A stretch of DNA of 64,000 nucleotides from Protonemura montana. Its lineage: Eukaryota > Arthropoda > Insecta > Plecoptera > Nemouridae. The stretch lies in contig OX387605.1 in NCBI GenBank assembly GCA_947568835.1, positions 12,280,418 through 12,344,417 on the forward strand, in the 5' to 3' direction. Shown piece after piece: positions 61,201 through 64,000 of this stretch (within the stretch, counting starts at the first letter, position 1; the number at the start of each line of letters is the position of its first letter). Under the pieces are notes generated by a model, which had not been told where the DNA came from, ran no database searches, and was given only the letters and a program-made list of their open reading frames with translations. The position numbers were made by a program, and so were the translations under genes.

Positions 61201-62734
61201 TTTGTTTTACCATTCTAATTGATAAAGACATTTTTAGCTAGCAACTGCAAATGGAATACATGTATGGACGGTAAAACGCAAAAATGCAAAGAGGTGCCGA
61301 AATGATTCATCGTTCTTAGAAGGCAGAAGTAATAAGGTCAAGGAAATTTACTGTACATGCAAGACCCTTAACAAAACACTGTAGTTATATTTAAATCATC
61401 ATTTCGTCTTTTGACGCTATCGCGTGCCAGCCAAAAATGCTCTGGGAAAAGAAACGTTCGGAGCGTTCGCGTAAAACACTGCGGGCTATCTGGCAGCAAA
61501 GACGAGGCAAAAGATAATTAGCAGCGTATCGCAATGTTTTATTCATAACTCCTCGTCGTAGTCGTCGTTGTCGTCGCCGTCGTCGCCGTCCCAGACTGAC
61601 GGACCATTGAAGTGGAAAAGCATCAATAATAAATTACCTAACTTGTCTGCCGGGCAAAAAGTACGCGAACCTGGCGACCCCAACGCCCGTTTTCCGCTCG
61701 ATGGACCCGCTCGGAGCGGGTGAGCGCCCCTTGTTAGCCGGTGCGTTCACAAACTGTCGGAGCTTACTCAATGTCGACTGCAAAAATATGGTAATTGAAA
61801 TCGCCGCCATGATTAATTTGACGCGCGCCGCTATTGATGACGTATGCGCCGTGCAAAACAGTAAGAGCATGCAGGGCTACAATTTGCTTCTGCGGTTGCG
61901 GTCATAAATCAGACGAGAAAGCGGAAAACCATTGGAGTGCAGCATTTTTTAAATTATCAGAGTATATTGTGAGTTATTTAAAAAATATGTGCAAAACATG
62001 GTAAATTCGAAGGGGCTCCATTCAGAAACCATGTCTAAAGAGTGTAGCACGGGCCTCCTCCGCTGCAAACGCTTTCAAAAATGGTTATCATTGGATCAGA
62101 GCGTTTAAGCAGGATCGCAAGCATCAACCAGACACGCACGACAATCGTCAATCGTCCACATTTTGAATGAGATCGGGTTCCCATTCACGTTTCCCAATTT
62201 CCCTAAACTCAAGTATTCCATTTGACTTCGCCGGTGCACGAGAAAACAAAACGGCCTGTGCCTCTCGACACCGAACCAGCGCCACTCGGATCTCCTTGTT
62301 CGCCTGTTTCGCCATTTTATGTGATTTCTCGGCATCGTCTCAATCACGGCTCGTCGAGATTCGAGAGCTTTCGAGAGCGAGCCACCGTCGCCGCCACCGC
62401 CGCAAGTCTCGTCACAGAAATGGAAGGAAACTTGCTACGACAGTTGGAAAACTTTGCTTTCGAGAAAGACAAGTTTTTGTCGGTGTGAGAGACGCACGCA
62501 CCTAGCATCAGGAACTCGGTTGGAAACTCGGCGCACGTCGCTTGGGCGCGTGTCGTACGGACGCCACAACGTTGTTTTGCCAACGCAGCGCTGGCAACGC
62601 CCGTTGCCCGGCAAAGCAGAGCTAGTTATTTTCGGTTCACGACGCTCACGATCGCGAAAAGTTAACCTGTGTCGAAGCGGGCTTACAATTGGTTAGTGCC
62701 GTGCTCAAGGAGATTATGACCTTGAGCGCTGATT
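55249..62734 (-). other. Upstream Dpr intron or 5' region without recognised Dpr exons
   Basis: At least 8.7 kb with no sequence resembling the first half of a Dpr Ig1 domain. Strongly CpG-rich blocks occur at 57.1-57.8, 58.3-58.8, 59.1-60.2, 60.8-61.1, 61.5-61.9 and 62.2-62.7 kb. They open frames in several directions, but none has family support. Some carry TAATTA-type motifs and may be regulatory (inference). Confidence 0.4.
56403..56580 (+). CDS. Possible terminal exon opposite the Dpr gene
   Basis: An acceptor (ggaagttgaacatttcttgcag) is followed by 58 codons to TGA (56578-56580): basic KSKKPTRKPPFD, acidic SFSESEPEEH, then VVVEAAVEINRMRNRATSLL. The amino-acid pattern looks coding, but no partner exon was found and the reverse strand is open too. 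Product not recognised. Confidence 0.3.
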
Positions 62735-63161
62735 GGTTGAACCGTTGAGTGTAGGTTATAGGTAGAGTTCCAACGTCAATGTTAACGTCTCTGCGTGAAA
62801 AATTACTACCTTACCGACAAAAATGCAGAGTACCGGACAATCACGTTAAGTGGAGCCACTGTCGTATGAATTTTAATTTCGATATTTCTCGTAGGTTAAC
62901 TCGCTTTTGAAACTTTTCATGCTCAAAAAATCTCCATCAATGTTTACCTCAACGATTGATATACACGTAACGATATTCATAAGCGAGTAACCTACTATAA
63001 ATATCGAAATTAAATTTCATGTTACAGTGGCTCCACTTAACGTGAACTTCCGGTACTCTGCATTTTTGTCGGTAAGTTAGTCATTTGGCGGCCATCTTTC
63101 ACGCAGAGACTGTAACATTGACGTTGAAACTCTACCTATAACCTACACTCAACGGTTGAAC
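62735..63161. mobile_element. P-type MITE (411 bp) related to the transposon at 8.2-13.2 kb
   Basis: Body 62743-63153, flanked by a perfect 8-bp duplication GGTTGAAC (62735-62742 and 63154-63161). It folds almost completely. The outer ends CGTTGAGTGTAGGTTATAGG and GTCTCTGCGTGAAA match the ends of the P-type element, and the spacing between these blocks is conserved. The inner arms (AAAAATGCAGAGTACCGG, TTAAGTGGAGCCACTGT, AATTTCGATATTT) are unrelated to the large element. No coding capacity. Confidence 0.88.
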
Positions 63162-64000
63162 CTTAGAGAAAATAATACGGTTTTGAAGAGATGCTAACAA
63201 ACAGACGAAGCGTCTTTAATTAACGCTGACATTAGTAGTTTCGACGGGACTTGTTAACCCAATTCATTTTTATGTGCCCCTGTTTCATAGCATTGATTCC
63301 TTATTGGCCCGAAAGCTCCGCATCCGATCAACTCGATATTGACGATAACAAACATGGAGAACGGCGTTAGATCAGGTACCCACGTTTCTCATCCCATTTT
63401 ACAGCGCGGAGCTTCTTCAAAGCTCTTCAATCGCGCCGACGGCCTTCTTTTGTTATTCATTACGTCGATGAGCGATCGCATTTCCATAATTCCGTCGCAG
63501 CTATCGAGCTTTGAGCCGATTTAATGAGAGAGACGAGGGCCAAGTCGAGCAAAGGCTAACAATGTTACCCTTTCCTTACGTTTACCTCACGAAGACTTGA
63601 AGGCCTAGTAACTAGTACATGGCTTCTAGCCGAAACGACTGTGCCATCTCTTCTTAAAGGGGGTAGGATCTTTCTGAAAGATGGCACTAATTTTCCACCT
63701 CGATGGTGGATCTCTGCGCGCTAGCGACCAAAGAAGAGCGGGGACATTACGTAACAAGATTGGGTGAAACCCGACGACGCCGAACGCAGGCGTCGGCACG
63801 TGATCGAGAGCCAATGTCAGTGGCCGTATCAGCAGTTTCGATAAGACGTCGCGACGCCACCGCCAACGCCGACGCCTCGTAGACGCCATACACACGGATA
63901 GTTTTGGTCGTCGCAGGCGACTCTCTCTCTATTTATATATATATATATGACTGTTTTTTTCCTTTGTTTCTGGGAAATGAGACTCTACGGTCTCGAATCG
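63162..64000. other. Right end of the window
   Basis: No supported gene. CpG-rich patch at 63660-63900 and a (TA)n microsatellite at about 63932-63948. Short open frames on both strands lack family motifs. Confidence 0.3.

Overview
This is animal nuclear DNA, most likely from an arthropod. The clearest clue is a minus-strand gene of the Dpr immunoglobulin family (Ig exons near 45.5 kb and 55.1 kb). An NK7-type homeobox exon, ARMC6 and CIAO2A fit a metazoan genome with many short introns. The tRNA-like SINEs, 5S-rRNA-derived SINEs, Penelope fragment and P-type DNA transposon suggest a repeat-rich, non-dipteran genome such as a crustacean or chelicerate. That last step is inference.

Layout. 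0.4-1.6 kb: the last exon and 3' UTR of an NK7-like homeobox gene (+), followed by about 6.6 kb of mostly empty sequence with one orphan terminal exon near 3 kb. 8.2-13.2 kb: an apparently complete P-type transposon with an open THAP-type transposase frame of 1070 codons, long terminal and subterminal inverted repeats and a near-perfect 8-bp target duplication. 14.1-24.0 kb: fifteen in-phase exons (+) of an unrecognised long coiled-coil protein with a basic, Ser-Pro-rich tail. 25.2-25.4 kb: two more in-phase exons, then 25.5-28 kb of tandem tRNA-like retroposons. One of these carries five back-to-back GC-rich perfect palindromes. 29.7-30.3 kb: a 5'-truncated Penelope-like insertion. 31.1-34.1 kb: a seven-exon unrecognised gene (-) of 211 aa. 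35.0-37.6 kb: ARMC6 (+), whose last exon is overlapped by an antisense terminal exon (-). 40.0-41.5 kb: CIAO2A (-), with a foldback element in its first intron. 42.6-43.2 kb: a possible two-exon small protein (+). 45.3-64 kb: Dpr-family gene (-) with introns of 9.4 kb and more than 8.7 kb. These introns hold long G/C homopolymers, CpG-rich blocks and, at 62.7-63.2 kb, a 411-bp MITE whose ends match the P-type transposon at 8.2-13.2 kb.

The genes do not form a pathway: CIAO2A is a cytosolic iron-sulfur assembly factor, ARMC6 an armadillo-repeat protein, Dpr a neuronal recognition receptor and NK7 a transcription factor. The mobile elements do connect. The P-type element and the distal MITE form an autonomous/non-autonomous pair. 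A 5S-derived SINE family is scattered through at least five sites, and one copy landed on a splice acceptor and duplicated it.

Limits: exon calls rest on open frames, splice-like borders and phase agreement read by eye. No database search was possible, so gene names rest on remembered family motifs.
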